64,000 nucleotides of DNA from an uncultured Acinetobacter sp. (GTDB lineage Bacteria > Pseudomonadota > Gammaproteobacteria > Pseudomonadales > Moraxellaceae), in the NCBI RefSeq assembly GCF_947493735.1, contig NZ_CANLSL010000002.1, positions 85,553-149,552 of the forward strand, written 5' to 3'. Below are positions 28,718 through 37,445 of this stretch, piece by piece. Position 1 is the first letter of the stretch. Every line of letters begins with the position of its first letter. A program made the position numbers and the translations under genes. The notes under the pieces are model-generated. The model saw nothing but the letters and a program-made list of their open reading frames with translations, did not search any database and had not been told where the DNA came from.

Positions 28718-30481
28718 TTATAGCGGAACGACTCGCATCACTTCTTCAAAGCTTGTGACGCCTTCAGCAATACGCTTCGCCCCTGCAAGCCTTAGCGGTT
28801 GTAAACCTTCTTGATATGCAGTCTGTCTAATCTGATCTAAAGTTGCGCCCTGCCCAACCAATCGTTTTAAATCATGACTGAGTGGCATCATTTCGTATAA
28901 TCCAACACGCCCTTTATAGCCTGTATGGCGACAATGCTCACAGCCTACCGCCTCATAGACTTGTTCAGGTGCTTTACCATTCCAAGGCTGTGTGAGCTGT
29001 TGCCAAAGTTGTTGATCTGTATTGACTTGTTGCTTGCAATGCGGACAAAGCATCCGAACCAATCGTTGTGCCAATACACCAAGAATGGTTGCTGCGGATA
29101 AAAATGGTTGCACACCCAAATCATTAAGACGAGTAAGGCTTGAAGGTGCATCATTGGTGTGCAATGTGGACAATACCAAATGCCCTGTTAATGCGGCTTG
29201 GATCGCCATATTGGCAGTATCTTGATCTCGAATCTCACCCACCATGATGATGTCTGGATCTTGACGCATCAGTGCCTTGATGCCTTCAGCAAAACCAAGC
29301 TCAATCGCGGGATTAATCTGCATTTGGTTAAAGCTTGGCTCGAGCATCTCGATCGGGTCTTCGACCGTACAGACATTGACTTGATCGGTGGCAAGCTGTT
29401 TCAAGGTAGAATACAAAGTTGTGGTTTTACCCGAACCTGTAGGACCTGTGACCAAGATAATGCCGTGCGTATGATTGCTTAAATCTCTCCACGTATCAAG
29501 TAGTTGTCCTGTAAAACCGAGCTTTTCAAATGAACGCACGAGGACTTCAGGATCAAAAATACGCATGACCATCTTCTCACCAAAAGCAGTTGGCAAGGTC
29601 GATAGACGAAGCTCGGTTTCAATCCCTTTCGGTGTACGTGTTTTTAAACGTCCATCTTGTGGTTTGCGCTTTTCAGCAACATTCATCCGACCTAATATTT
29701 TGATACGTGCAATCACAGCAATCAAAATATTACTTGGCATATCGTAGATCGTGTGCAACACACCATCTATACGAAACCGTACACGACCATTGTCCTTTCG
29801 AGGCTCAAGATGAATATCACTGGCACTTTGCTCAAAGGAAAATTGTAAAACCCAATCCACAATACGCACGATATGCTGATCATTGGCATCGGGATTATTA
29901 CTGACATCGCCAAGCTGTAATAATGCCTCGACACCTTTTTCAGATTTAAATGCACCTAAACCTTGCGCAGATGCAACCGCACGACTGACTTGATAATATT
30001 CTTGTAAATATCGAGTGAGCTGCTCAGGATTTAGTAGCACCACATCAATGCTTTTATTTTTAATGGTATTGCCAAGCCCTGACTTCCATTCAGTGAAAAA
30101 AGGTTGATCTGTCCCAATCACTACCCGATCCGCAAATACCTCAACAGCAAGAATCCGATTGCGCACTGCAAACTCTTGTGACATCACTTGGGTTAGTTTA
30201 CCGACATCAGCTTTTAGCGGATCAATGACGAAATAAGGAATATTTGAGCCTTGCGATAGCCATTGGCATAGACGGTTTAATGTCAATTTTGACTCAGGAT
30301 GCGTTTGATCAACCACATTAAAATACGCAATCCATTGTAATGGGTGCCAATTGAGCTGCTCTTTGGAGCGAGAAGTGGTTTGGATGAGATTGGCGTCTTT
30401 TTCACTGATTTTTTTTGCTTTTTTCAGTTGGCTCAAACACCATTGCAAATCTATTTTAAAAGGATGTGGGTACAAGTCCAT
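28718..30481 (-). CDS. gspE: GspE/PilB-family secretion ATPase
   Basis: A 587-residue cytoplasmic hexameric ATPase. Motifs: Walker A GPTGSGKTTT from residue 346, Asp box VEDPIE (373-378), Walker B DPDIIMVGEIRD (408-419), His box LSTLHTNDA, and a C-terminal zinc module with C479/C482 and C514/C517. The N-terminal ~160 residues are a divergent GspE-N domain. It stands alone, without a platform protein or pilin genes. Acinetobacter type II secretion genes are scattered, and PilB normally sits with pilC and pilD, so GspE is the better guess; the family itself is certain. Confidence 0.85.
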   Translation of the reverse strand: MDLYPHPFKIDLQWCLSQLKKAKKISEKDANLIQTTSRSKEQLNWHPLQWIAYFNVVDQTHPESKLTLNRLCQWLSQGSNIPYFVIDPLKADVGKLTQVMSQEFAVRNRILAVEVFADRVVIGTDQPFFTEWKSGLGNTIKNKSIDVVLLNPEQLTRYLQEYYQVSRAVASAQGLGAFKSEKGVEALLQLGDVSNNPDANDQHIVRIVDWVLQFSFEQSASDIHLEPRKDNGRVRFRIDGVLHTIYDMPSNILIAVIARIKILGRMNVAEKRKPQDGRLKTRTPKGIETELRLSTLPTAFGEKMVMRIFDPEVLVRSFEKLGFTGQLLDTWRDLSNHTHGIILVTGPTGSGKTTTLYSTLKQLATDQVNVCTVEDPIEMLEPSFNQMQINPAIELGFAEGIKALMRQDPDIIMVGEIRDQDTANMAIQAALTGHLVLSTLHTNDAPSSLTRLNDLGVQPFLSAATILGVLAQRLVRMLCPHCKQQVNTDQQLWQQLTQPWNGKAPEQVYEAVGCEHCRHTGYKGRVGLYEMMPLSHDLKRLVGQGATLDQIRQTAYQEGLQPLRLAGAKRIAEGVTSFEEVMRVVPL

Positions 30482-30603
30482 ATGTTTTCATCTATTTCAA
30501 TGTATTCATTTCTAAGACTGATCTTAGCATTGTTCGACTTTAGACAACACAAGTATCCGCTCGATTTACATTCAAAAGACTTAATTCTTAAAGTTATTTA
30601 GAC

Positions 30604-30633
30604 AATAAAAAAAGAGTGCCGAAGCACTCTTTT
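30604..30633 (-). terminator. Intrinsic terminator of the OmpA-like lipoprotein gene
   Basis: On the minus strand GAGTGC-TTCG-GCACTC is followed by seven T, a classic UUCG-loop terminator. Confidence 0.88.
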
Positions 30634-30679
30634 CAAACCTGATACGTTTGAAGAATCAGTGATTATTTTCAATCAAATA

Positions 30680-31324
30680 TTATGACGTTGCATAAACGTT
30701 GATTTCAACACGACGGTTTTGTTCACGACCAGCAGCTGTGTCGTTAGATGCGATTGGATTGCTTGCACCATAACCTTCTGAGCTAATACGGCTTGAAGAT
30801 ACGCCTTTGTTGATCAAGTATTGTTTCACAGCAGCAGCACGATTTTTAGACAATGGAATATTAATACCATCATTACCTGTGCTATCTGTATAACCAGATA
30901 CAACCACTGCAACAGTACCGTCATTCAAAGTTTGCGCCACTTTGTCTAACGTCGCATAAAATGAAGGACTGATTGAATATGAATTGGTTGGGAAAGTAAT
31001 GTTACCCGGCATGACCAAACCAATTGAACCATCTGCATTACGACCCACGTCAACGCCAGAACCAGCCAATTGCTCTTTCAATTTTTTCTCTTTTTGATCA
31101 AGCACATAACCACCTGCACCACCAAGTACTGCACCAATTGCTGCTGCACGGTTGTTTTGTGCACTGGTATTCGCATTACCTTTAGACACACCATAACCAG
31201 CCCCTGCACCGAGTACTGCGCCGATTGCCGCTTTATTATAGTCACGTTGACCAGTCGTAGGATCAGTAGTACATCCTGTTAATGCTACTGCCCCGATAAG
31301 TGTTGAAATCGCTAATGCACGCAT
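30680..31324 (-). CDS. OmpA-family lipoprotein with glycine-zipper segment
   Basis: A 214-residue envelope protein resembling E. coli YiaD. The signal peptide ends in the lipobox ALTGC; two glycine-zipper stretches follow (AAIGAVLGAGAGYG and AAIGAVLGGAGGYV), then the peptidoglycan-binding OmpA domain (VSGYTDSTGNDGINIPLSKNR, SRISSEGYGASNPIASN, NRRVEI). Asp and Arg of the diaminopimelate-binding site are in place. A strong AAAGGAGG site precedes the ATG. It likely ties the outer membrane to the wall. Confidence 0.92.
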   Translation of the reverse strand: MRALAISTLIGAVALTGCTTDPTTGQRDYNKAAIGAVLGAGAGYGVSKGNANTSAQNNRAAAIGAVLGGAGGYVLDQKEKKLKEQLAGSGVDVGRNADGSIGLVMPGNITFPTNSYSISPSFYATLDKVAQTLNDGTVAVVVSGYTDSTGNDGINIPLSKNRAAAVKQYLINKGVSSSRISSEGYGASNPIASNDTAAGREQNRRVEINVYATS

Positions 31325-31608
31325 GGCATGCCTCCTTTAACGTTATGTTTAATATGTCATTCATTATGATATATAGTTTTGAATAAACCATTGAAGTAAT
31401 GTAAAAAAACGTCCGTTTTGTTACAAATTGCAACCTTTATGCGTTTGCTTCGTGAGATTCTCATCATAATTTATTCACAATACATACTTTTTCGATGTGC
31501 TTAAATTATTATACAATTGCACATTAAATATTTTTATCACTACTTGGTTTCATCTCACATCTCTGCTATGTTTTGCGCACAGTAGCCAATACTTGATCTA
31601 GGTCATCC

Positions 31609-32526
31609 ATGTCTAAAGTAAAATCCAATAACGTCTTTAAGAAAATTGCCAAAGGCTTATCCGTATCTTCCACCATTACCGCCAGTACTTTTTTACATGG
31701 GCCACCTGTGCTTGCTTTGGGATTAACGAAGCTGTTTGGGCAATCAAAAAAAATCGATGAAACTAATATTAAGCTGACCAACAGCTGGCTTGGCATCAAT
31801 AACTGGCTGATTGAAAATGTGCTGCCCGAAACAGAGTGGGATATTTATGTCGATGAGCAACTTGACTTAAATATGGATGGACGCTATTTGATGATATGCA
31901 ACCATCAAAGCTGGGTCGACACCACAGTCAATCAATACTTTGGCGTATCACGGATGCCGTTGACACGGTTTTTCACCAAGTGGGAATTGATCTTTATTCC
32001 CTTCGTTGGGCAGGCATTTAAAATTCTCGGCTTTCCAATGATGAAACGTCACACTAAAGAACAAATTGCCAAAAATCCTGAACTCAAAAAGCGAGACCTC
32101 GAAGAAGCTCGTAAGTCTTGTCAGCAATTACTCAGTCAACCTTTTACCTTATTAAACTATTTAGAAGGCACTCGATTCACTCAAGAAAAGCATGACCAAC
32201 AGCAATCTCCTTTTCTAAATCTTCTAAAACCGAAAGCAGGTGGTTTAGCTTTGGCTTTGAATATTTTGGGCGATCAGATTGATGCTTTGGTGGATATGAC
32301 GATCGTCTATCCTGATGGCGTTCCAGGCTATGGTGAGTTTTGGCTTGGTGACGTGCCTCGTATTGCTGTTCAATTACATAAGGTTAAACTGCCTGAGTGG
32401 ATTTTGACAGGAAATTATGAGGAAGACGAAGCCTTCCGTGCCAAATTCCAACAATGGGTTGATCAAATTTGGCTTGAAAAAGATCAACGTATTACTGCCC
32501 TCAAAGCCAAATACGCTGAGCAGTAA
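31609..32526 (+). CDS. PlsC-like 1-acylglycerol-3-phosphate acyltransferase (YihG-type)
   Basis: A 305-residue acyltransferase with the NHxxxxD motif (NHQSWVD), the FFTKWELIFIPFVGQAFKIL block, and the EGTR motif (LEGTRFT) of the PlsC superfamily. These lie in the order and spacing of YihG-type enzymes. One N-terminal hydrophobic stretch probably anchors it to the inner membrane. It would make phosphatidic acid or modify a lysophospholipid; the exact acceptor cannot be told. It is a single-gene unit. Confidence 0.85.
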   Translation: MSKVKSNNVFKKIAKGLSVSSTITASTFLHGPPVLALGLTKLFGQSKKIDETNIKLTNSWLGINNWLIENVLPETEWDIYVDEQLDLNMDGRYLMICNHQSWVDTTVNQYFGVSRMPLTRFFTKWELIFIPFVGQAFKILGFPMMKRHTKEQIAKNPELKKRDLEEARKSCQQLLSQPFTLLNYLEGTRFTQEKHDQQQSPFLNLLKPKAGGLALALNILGDQIDALVDMTIVYPDGVPGYGEFWLGDVPRIAVQLHKVKLPEWILTGNYEEDEAFRAKFQQWVDQIWLEKDQRITALKAKYAEQ

Positions 32527-32553
32527 TTTTTACTGATCATTCGATTGATCATG

Positions 32554-32615
32554 ATATTTCGTTGTTCTTAATATTTCGTTGTTCTTATCCTGCTGTTTCT
32601 ATCTCGCTGTTTGTA
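32554..32615. repeat. Tandem 17-bp and 14-bp repeats downstream of the acyltransferase
   Basis: A perfect 17-bp tandem pair (ATATTTCGTTGTTCTTA, 32554-32570 and 32571-32587) is followed by an imperfect 14-bp pair (TCCTGCTGTTTCTA, TCTCGCTGTTTGTA). Confidence 0.85.
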
Positions 32616-32638
32616 TCCAATAGCTTTTATGTTATTTT

Positions 32639-32680
32639 GCCTGAAAGAGATCTTCGGATCGCTTTCAGGCTTTTTATTTT
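32639..32680 (+). terminator. Intrinsic terminator of the acyltransferase gene
   Basis: GCCTGAAAG and GATC arms pair with GATC and CTTTCAGGC around TTCG (one A-G mismatch), then TTTTTATTTT. Confidence 0.85.
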
Positions 32681-32782
32681 GAACAGTCATTTTTTATCTC
32701 GCTGTTCAATAAAGCACTTTTAGACATTGTGAATGCCACAACCACATATTTTAATATGGAAAATCATCATTAGGACGATGTC

Positions 32783-33832
32783 ATGATTGATCACGCCAAT
32801 ACACCGAATCCAAATCAGCATAAGCAAATCGACCACACCACGACACAGTGGAAAGTGTTCTTAGTTTATGACGTGATCATGATGGTGCTGATCGTCTTAA
32901 ATTTGATCGTGCTCGGTTTGCAGGCCTTAATCTTAAGTGATTTTGGTGCGTGGATTGCTGAAGTATTGAATATCACCACACAGCGAAGCGAATATATTCA
33001 GCAATGGGATCCAATCATTCGACATATTGATCAATACTTTACGATTTATCTTATTGTCGAGTTGGCACTGCGATGGGTGATTGCCATCATTGGTCAACAT
33101 CACAAACGCTGGTGGTTCTTCCCATTTATTCATTGGTATGAAGTGATTGCAATTATTCCGCAATTACGTTTTTTCCGCCTACTGCGAGCAGGTGTCATTG
33201 CCTATCGTTTGCACGAACTTGGCTATAAAGTCATTCCACAAAATATGCTGAAACGAGCTAAGTTTTATTATGCTTTGGTCATGGAAGAGCTCACCAGTCG
33301 TATCGTCCTCACCGTACTCGGGCAAGTGGAAAAAGAGTTGAACGATAGTGACGATCATAATCAACGTATCCATCAGTTGATTGATCGCCATCGAGATCAA
33401 TTCGCGAATGTGCTCGCCATGATCTTACAAAAATCACTTGCGACGGCATTGACCCAACAACAGCAAAACATCAGTCAAAATATTGGTCAAATCGTGCACC
33501 AAGCCATTGATGATACACCCGAATTAGTTCAGCTTTTAAAGTTAATGCCGATCGTCGGCTCACGTATCGAAAGCCTGATTCAAACCATTGGGCAACGACT
33601 GGGCGAAAATATCACGCAAGGCATCATTGCCGAATTGTCTGCTGCTCAGTCGCCAAATCAACCCGCCAACCCGCTATTGACCGAAGTGGCTCAAGAAGTC
33701 AGCCAAGTCCAACTCAACTATCAACAAGTCGATGATCTTGTGGATTCAATCGTTAAAGACAGCTTGGAGTTGATTCGTGAACAAGTCAAAGTGAAACAGT
33801 GGCAACAGATCATTGATGAAACTCAGCAGTAA
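32783..33832 (+). CDS. Voltage-sensor-like membrane protein without a pore domain
   Basis: A 349-residue protein. S1 is about 25-50, S2 82-103 with Glu93 and Arg97, and S3 about 113-126 (HWYEVIAIIPQ). S4-like LRFFRLLRAG then carries Arg at every third position (R129, R132, R135). This is the layout of an ion-channel voltage sensor, but no pore helices or selectivity filter follow; residues 150-349 are soluble, helical and Gln-rich. It may be a proton-channel-like or sensor-only protein; no enzyme domain is visible. An AGGA site precedes the ATG. Function is unknown. Confidence 0.65.
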   Translation: MIDHANTPNPNQHKQIDHTTTQWKVFLVYDVIMMVLIVLNLIVLGLQALILSDFGAWIAEVLNITTQRSEYIQQWDPIIRHIDQYFTIYLIVELALRWVIAIIGQHHKRWWFFPFIHWYEVIAIIPQLRFFRLLRAGVIAYRLHELGYKVIPQNMLKRAKFYYALVMEELTSRIVLTVLGQVEKELNDSDDHNQRIHQLIDRHRDQFANVLAMILQKSLATALTQQQQNISQNIGQIVHQAIDDTPELVQLLKLMPIVGSRIESLIQTIGQRLGENITQGIIAELSAAQSPNQPANPLLTEVAQEVSQVQLNYQQVDDLVDSIVKDSLELIREQVKVKQWQQIIDETQQ

Positions 33833-34018
33833 ACTTGGCATTTTCGGTATTTTGCCAGATCAGCTGATGGAAAAAATATTCAACGAATCATTAAATCGTT
33901 AAATATTACGCAAATGCGACTAGATCAATTCACTATTTTGCTCTAGCATGTTGCCTCATATGTAATGAAATCTGTATTAGCGAATCAATGCTAATATGAC
34001 AATAGCAAAGGACAACAC

Positions 34019-34753
34019 ATGACAGACATACGCATCACTGGGCGCATGGTCAACTTTTCTCGTCTTACCTTTAGTAATAATGATCTCGATCAAATTCGTC
34101 AGCAACTTAAAGCGCTGACCGAAAAGCAAAACTACAGTGGCACTTTGATCATTATTGACAGTACAGTGAAACAAGAGCTGATTGAACTGATTCAACTGCT
34201 GATTGAGTTTGGACTACAGCCAATGGCTGTGGTTGATGGTTTACTTGGTGAGGATGCCCGCGCTATTCAATTCCCTGTCCTTCCAAAAGATCAGCCAGTA
34301 CAGCGCATCAGTGCAAGCTCACAAACCAATACATCAGACACCGAAGCAAGTACACCAGTGGCGGATGAACCAGCTGCAGTGTCTCAATCACCTATCATTC
34401 CATCACCTCAAGCAAGTCCTGCAACGGTATATCACGACGAAATCTTGCGCACAGGTCAAAGCCTTGTTGAAGATCATGGCAATATCGTCCTCACAGCAAG
34501 TATGAATAATGGCTCAGAGCTGATAGCTGCGGGGAATATTTTTATTTATGGTACGGGTCGTGGGCGCATTATTGCAGGTGCAAGCGGTGATGCAAACGCA
34601 CGTATTTTTTGTCAAAGCTTAGAAGCACAGCTTATTTCGATTGCTGGTACATTCTGTGTTTATGATGATATACCTGAACATTATCTGCAAAAATCGGTAC
34701 AAATTTATCTAAATAACAATCAAGAACTTGAATTTGAACTCCTATCCATTTAA
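34019..34753 (+). CDS. minC: Septum site-determining protein MinC
   Basis: MinC inhibits FtsZ assembly away from midcell. The N-terminal domain (about 1-105) and the C-terminal beta-helix domain (about 140-244; [39 protein letters not shown]) are joined by a Ser/Thr/Pro-rich linker. It is the first gene of minCDE; AAAGGA precedes the ATG. Confidence 0.96.
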   Translation: MTDIRITGRMVNFSRLTFSNNDLDQIRQQLKALTEKQNYSGTLIIIDSTVKQELIELIQLLIEFGLQPMAVVDGLLGEDARAIQFPVLPKDQPVQRISASSQTNTSDTEASTPVADEPAAVSQSPIIPSPQASPATVYHDEILRTGQSLVEDHGNIVLTASMNNGSELIAAGNIFIYGTGRGRIIAGASGDANARIFCQSLEAQLISIAGTFCVYDDIPEHYLQKSVQIYLNNNQELEFELLSI

Positions 34754-34819
34754 GGTTAGTGAGGAAAATTTGAAAGCCCTCTAAACATTGAGGATATAAG
34801 ACAAGCAGGAGTATTTTCG

Positions 34820-35632
34820 GTGGCCAAAATTGTTGTCGTAACATCCGGAAAAGGCGGCGTCGGTAAAACAACCACGAGCGCATCATTTGCAACCGGTCTG
34901 GCAAAACGTGGTTATAAAACTGTCGTCATCGATTTTGATGTAGGTTTACGTAATTTAGATTTGATCATGGGCTGTGAACGTCGTGTGGTTTATGACTTTG
35001 TTAATGTCATCAATAATGAAGCACGCTTACAACAAGCTTTGATTCGTGATAAAGAATTAGAAAACTTATATATTCTACCTGCATCACAAACACGTGATAA
35101 AGATGCCCTCACAGACGAAGGCGTAGAACGTGTTATAGATGAGTTGGCTGAAGAATTTGATTACATCATCTGCGACTCACCTGCGGGGATTGAACGTGGC
35201 GCAATGCTTGCCATGTATTATGCAGATGAAGCCATCATTGTGACGAACCCTGAAATTTCATCAGTTCGTGACTCAGATCGTATTATTGGTATGCTCGACA
35301 GCAAAACCAAAAAAGTAGAACAAAAAGAAGGACGTATTCGCAAGCATTTGTGCATTACTCGTTTCAATCCAGAACGTGCTGCACGTGAAGAAATGCTGAG
35401 CATTGAAGATATTTCTCAAGATATTCTACGTGTTCCAACTCTAGGAGTAATTCCTGAATGTCCAACGGTACTTCAAGCATCGAACGAAGGTAAGCCTGTG
35501 ATTCTGTATGAAGACACCAAAGCTGGTCACGCTTACGATGACTTGGTGGCACGCTTCCTCGGCGAAGAGCGTCCTTTCCGATACATCACCGCTCAACCTA
35601 AAGGCTGGTTGGCTCGACTATTTGGAGGTTGA
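34820..35632 (+). CDS. minD: Septum site-determining ATPase MinD
   Basis: MinD is a membrane-bound ParA-type ATPase that recruits MinC and oscillates with MinE. The deviant Walker A is KGGVGKTT (11-18) with signature K11; DFDVGLRNLDLIMGCERRVVYD follows. The C-terminal amphipathic membrane-targeting helix is WLARLFGG. The start is GTG with AGGAG 8-9 bases upstream. The stop precedes the minE ATG by two bases. Confidence 0.98.
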   Translation: MAKIVVVTSGKGGVGKTTTSASFATGLAKRGYKTVVIDFDVGLRNLDLIMGCERRVVYDFVNVINNEARLQQALIRDKELENLYILPASQTRDKDALTDEGVERVIDELAEEFDYIICDSPAGIERGAMLAMYYADEAIIVTNPEISSVRDSDRIIGMLDSKTKKVEQKEGRIRKHLCITRFNPERAAREEMLSIEDISQDILRVPTLGVIPECPTVLQASNEGKPVILYEDTKAGHAYDDLVARFLGEERPFRYITAQPKGWLARLFGG

Positions 35633-35634
35633 TC

Positions 35635-35907
35635 ATGGCAGGATTTTGGAATAAATTATTCGGTAATGATGAAAAGCCGACAAGTGCACAAACAGCAAAA
35701 GATCGCTTAAAAGTCATCGTAGCATCTGAGCAAGGTCTAGGTCGTCGCTTAAGCCAAGACAAGATCAATCAAATGAAAAAAGAAATCTTGCAAGTGGTAA
35801 GTCGTTACGTACGTGGTGTGGATGAAGAGCACATTCAAATGAATGTACGTTCTGAAGCCAATATCGAAATGCTTGAAATGAATATCAATTTACCTGATGA
35901 CCGTTAA
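35635..35907 (+). CDS. minE: Cell division topological specificity factor MinE
   Basis: A 90-residue protein: N-terminal anti-MinCD region (about 1-35; SAQTAKDRLKVIVA) and C-terminal topological domain (VSRYVRGVDEEHIQMNV). ATG 35635 follows a GGAGG site that lies within the end of minD, so translation is coupled. Confidence 0.97.
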   Translation: MAGFWNKLFGNDEKPTSAQTAKDRLKVIVASEQGLGRRLSQDKINQMKKEILQVVSRYVRGVDEEHIQMNVRSEANIEMLEMNINLPDDR

Positions 35908-35953
35908 GCTTAGAATTGACTAGTCAAGTCAGGTAAATGAAGGCAAAATATGA

Positions 35954-35986
35954 GACTGGATCGGCGAGGTACTACCTCGCCCAGTC
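35954..35986. repeat. REP-like hairpin downstream of minE
   Basis: Perfect inner arms GGCGAGGT / ACCTCGCC around ACT, with outer GACTG / CAGTC. GC-rich against an AT-rich background and without a T tract, so it resembles a repetitive extragenic palindrome more than a terminator. A smaller AAGC-TAT-GCTT hairpin follows at about 35997. Confidence 0.65.
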
Positions 35987-36081
35987 GCAAGACGAGAAGC
36001 TATGCTTCGAGTGAAACAGTATTATCGCTATCGTTTTGCATTTAGAAACTTTATTTGTTATTTTTTTGCTAGGAATTTAGC

Positions 36082-36369
36082 ATGGCGTTATCCCAACCGG
36101 CGACGTTTAATGAAGAATGGTCTGACGAACGTGTGTTTGCTTATTTGAACCAGTTACCTCCGCAGGATGTCAATGCGGATTATCATGTGCTCTATCATGC
36201 GTTTAAGCATATGCGTCCTTTTGACTATGAACGCCTTTTAACGCAGTTCGTTGCGGATGGTCGTGATATTAATGCAACCAATCCTGAGGGCGAGCGTATT
36301 CACGATGTCATTGCAAAATATCCACGTCAAAAAGATGAGTTTCTTGCTGTACTTGCAAAATTCGCTTAA
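36082..36369 (+). CDS. PA4642-family protein
   Basis: A 95-residue acidic protein. The arrangement FDYERLLTQFVADGRDINATNPEGERIHDVI resembles the small Pseudomonas PA4642 family. No function is known and no catalytic motif is visible. It has its own AGGAA ribosome site and terminator, so it is monocistronic. Confidence 0.65.
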   Translation: MALSQPATFNEEWSDERVFAYLNQLPPQDVNADYHVLYHAFKHMRPFDYERLLTQFVADGRDINATNPEGERIHDVIAKYPRQKDEFLAVLAKFA

Positions 36370-36388
36370 GTGATTTGAATGATTTAAT

Positions 36389-36419
36389 AAAAATGGCATC
36401 CGATTGGATGCCATTTTTT
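36389..36419. terminator. Bidirectional terminator between the PA4642-like gene and ypfJ
   Basis: AAAAATGGCATCC / GGATGCCATTTTT perfect stem with GATT loop, between convergent genes. Confidence 0.88.
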
Positions 36420-36438
36420 GATGCTCTAAGTCCAAAAC

Positions 36439-37341
36439 TTACAAACTATTGGTATTGAAAGTATCACATTGATTAATATCACCACTGGTGAAGCCACGAT
36501 TAAACCAACGCTGACGTTGTTCACTGGTACCATGGGTAAAGCTATCAGGTACAACACTTCCACGTGCCTTCCGTTGCAGATAATCATCACCGATCTTCTC
36601 AGCAGCATCCATCGCTTCTGCAATATCACCTTGCTCTAAGAACTGTGTACGCTGATTGGTTTGTTTCGCCCAAAGTCCTGCCAAGCAGTCTGCTTGTAAC
36701 TCTTGACGTACAGAGAGTTGATTACCTTCTGTTTGACTGACTTGTTGACGCGCTTTATTCACTTGCTGTGAAATACCCAACAAGGTCTGCACGTGATGTC
36801 CGACCTCATGTGCAATCACATAAGCTTGTGCAAAATCACCTGCTTGATCCTGACGGCTAAGCTCAGACTGATTCTGCTCACCTGAGATATCCATCTGTGT
36901 ACGCATTTCTTTGAAGAATGTGGTATCAATGTAGACCGTCTGATCAGCAGGACAATAAAAAGGCCCCATCGCAGATTGCCCTGTACCACAAGCCGTCGAG
37001 GTGGCACCGCTATACATCACCAAAGTTGGCTCTTGGTAGTCACGACCGATCTGCTGAAAAATCGGTACCCACGTATCTTCTGTATCCGCCAACACTGTCG
37101 AAACAAAAAGCCTTGCTTCTTGCTGTTCTGCAGTTTCATTCTCAGGTGCAGCTTGTTGTGCACTACTCGATTGGGTCACTTGACTGGACATCTGATAGGC
37201 TTGCATCGGATTGACTCCGAAAAACTTCCAAGCGACAAAAGCAATAATCACTCCAATAATACTAATTCCACCAGTCTTTACCGCACCGCCACCACGACGA
37301 TCTTGCACATTACTACTTGTACGACGACCTTTCCAGCGCAT
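36439..37341 (-). CDS. ypfJ: Neutral zinc metallopeptidase (YpfJ family)
   Basis: A 300-residue membrane-anchored protein. A basic N-terminus (MRWKGRR) is followed by one membrane segment (about 25-42), and the soluble part carries the zinc motif HEVGHH (in AYVIAHEVGHHVQTLLG), a downstream ELQADCLAGLWA with the third ligand, and GPFYCPADQTVYID. This is the family of E. coli YpfJ; substrate unknown. ATG 37341 has GAGGAG upstream; the frame extends to 37380 without support. It lies downstream of the DUF808 gene on the same strand. Confidence 0.9.
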   Translation of the reverse strand: MRWKGRRTSSNVQDRRGGGAVKTGGISIIGVIIAFVAWKFFGVNPMQAYQMSSQVTQSSSAQQAAPENETAEQQEARLFVSTVLADTEDTWVPIFQQIGRDYQEPTLVMYSGATSTACGTGQSAMGPFYCPADQTVYIDTTFFKEMRTQMDISGEQNQSELSRQDQAGDFAQAYVIAHEVGHHVQTLLGISQQVNKARQQVSQTEGNQLSVRQELQADCLAGLWAKQTNQRTQFLEQGDIAEAMDAAEKIGDDYLQRKARGSVVPDSFTHGTSEQRQRWFNRGFTSGDINQCDTFNTNSL

Positions 37342-37400
37342 GGTCTTACTCCTCGATGATTCCAAAAATCCTTTTTGCAACTATACTATTTTCATACTAG

Positions 37401-37445
37401 GTTTTTTCAAACTTAGCTCTTTTAAACTTAGCTTTTTTAAATTAG
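37401..37445. repeat. Three ~15-bp tandem repeats overlapping the DUF808 stop codon
   Basis: Units GTTTTTTCAAACTTAG, CTCTTTTAAACTTAG and CTTTTTTAAATTAG lie head to tail; the last contains the stop codon of the minus-strand DUF808 gene (37442-37444). Confidence 0.75.
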
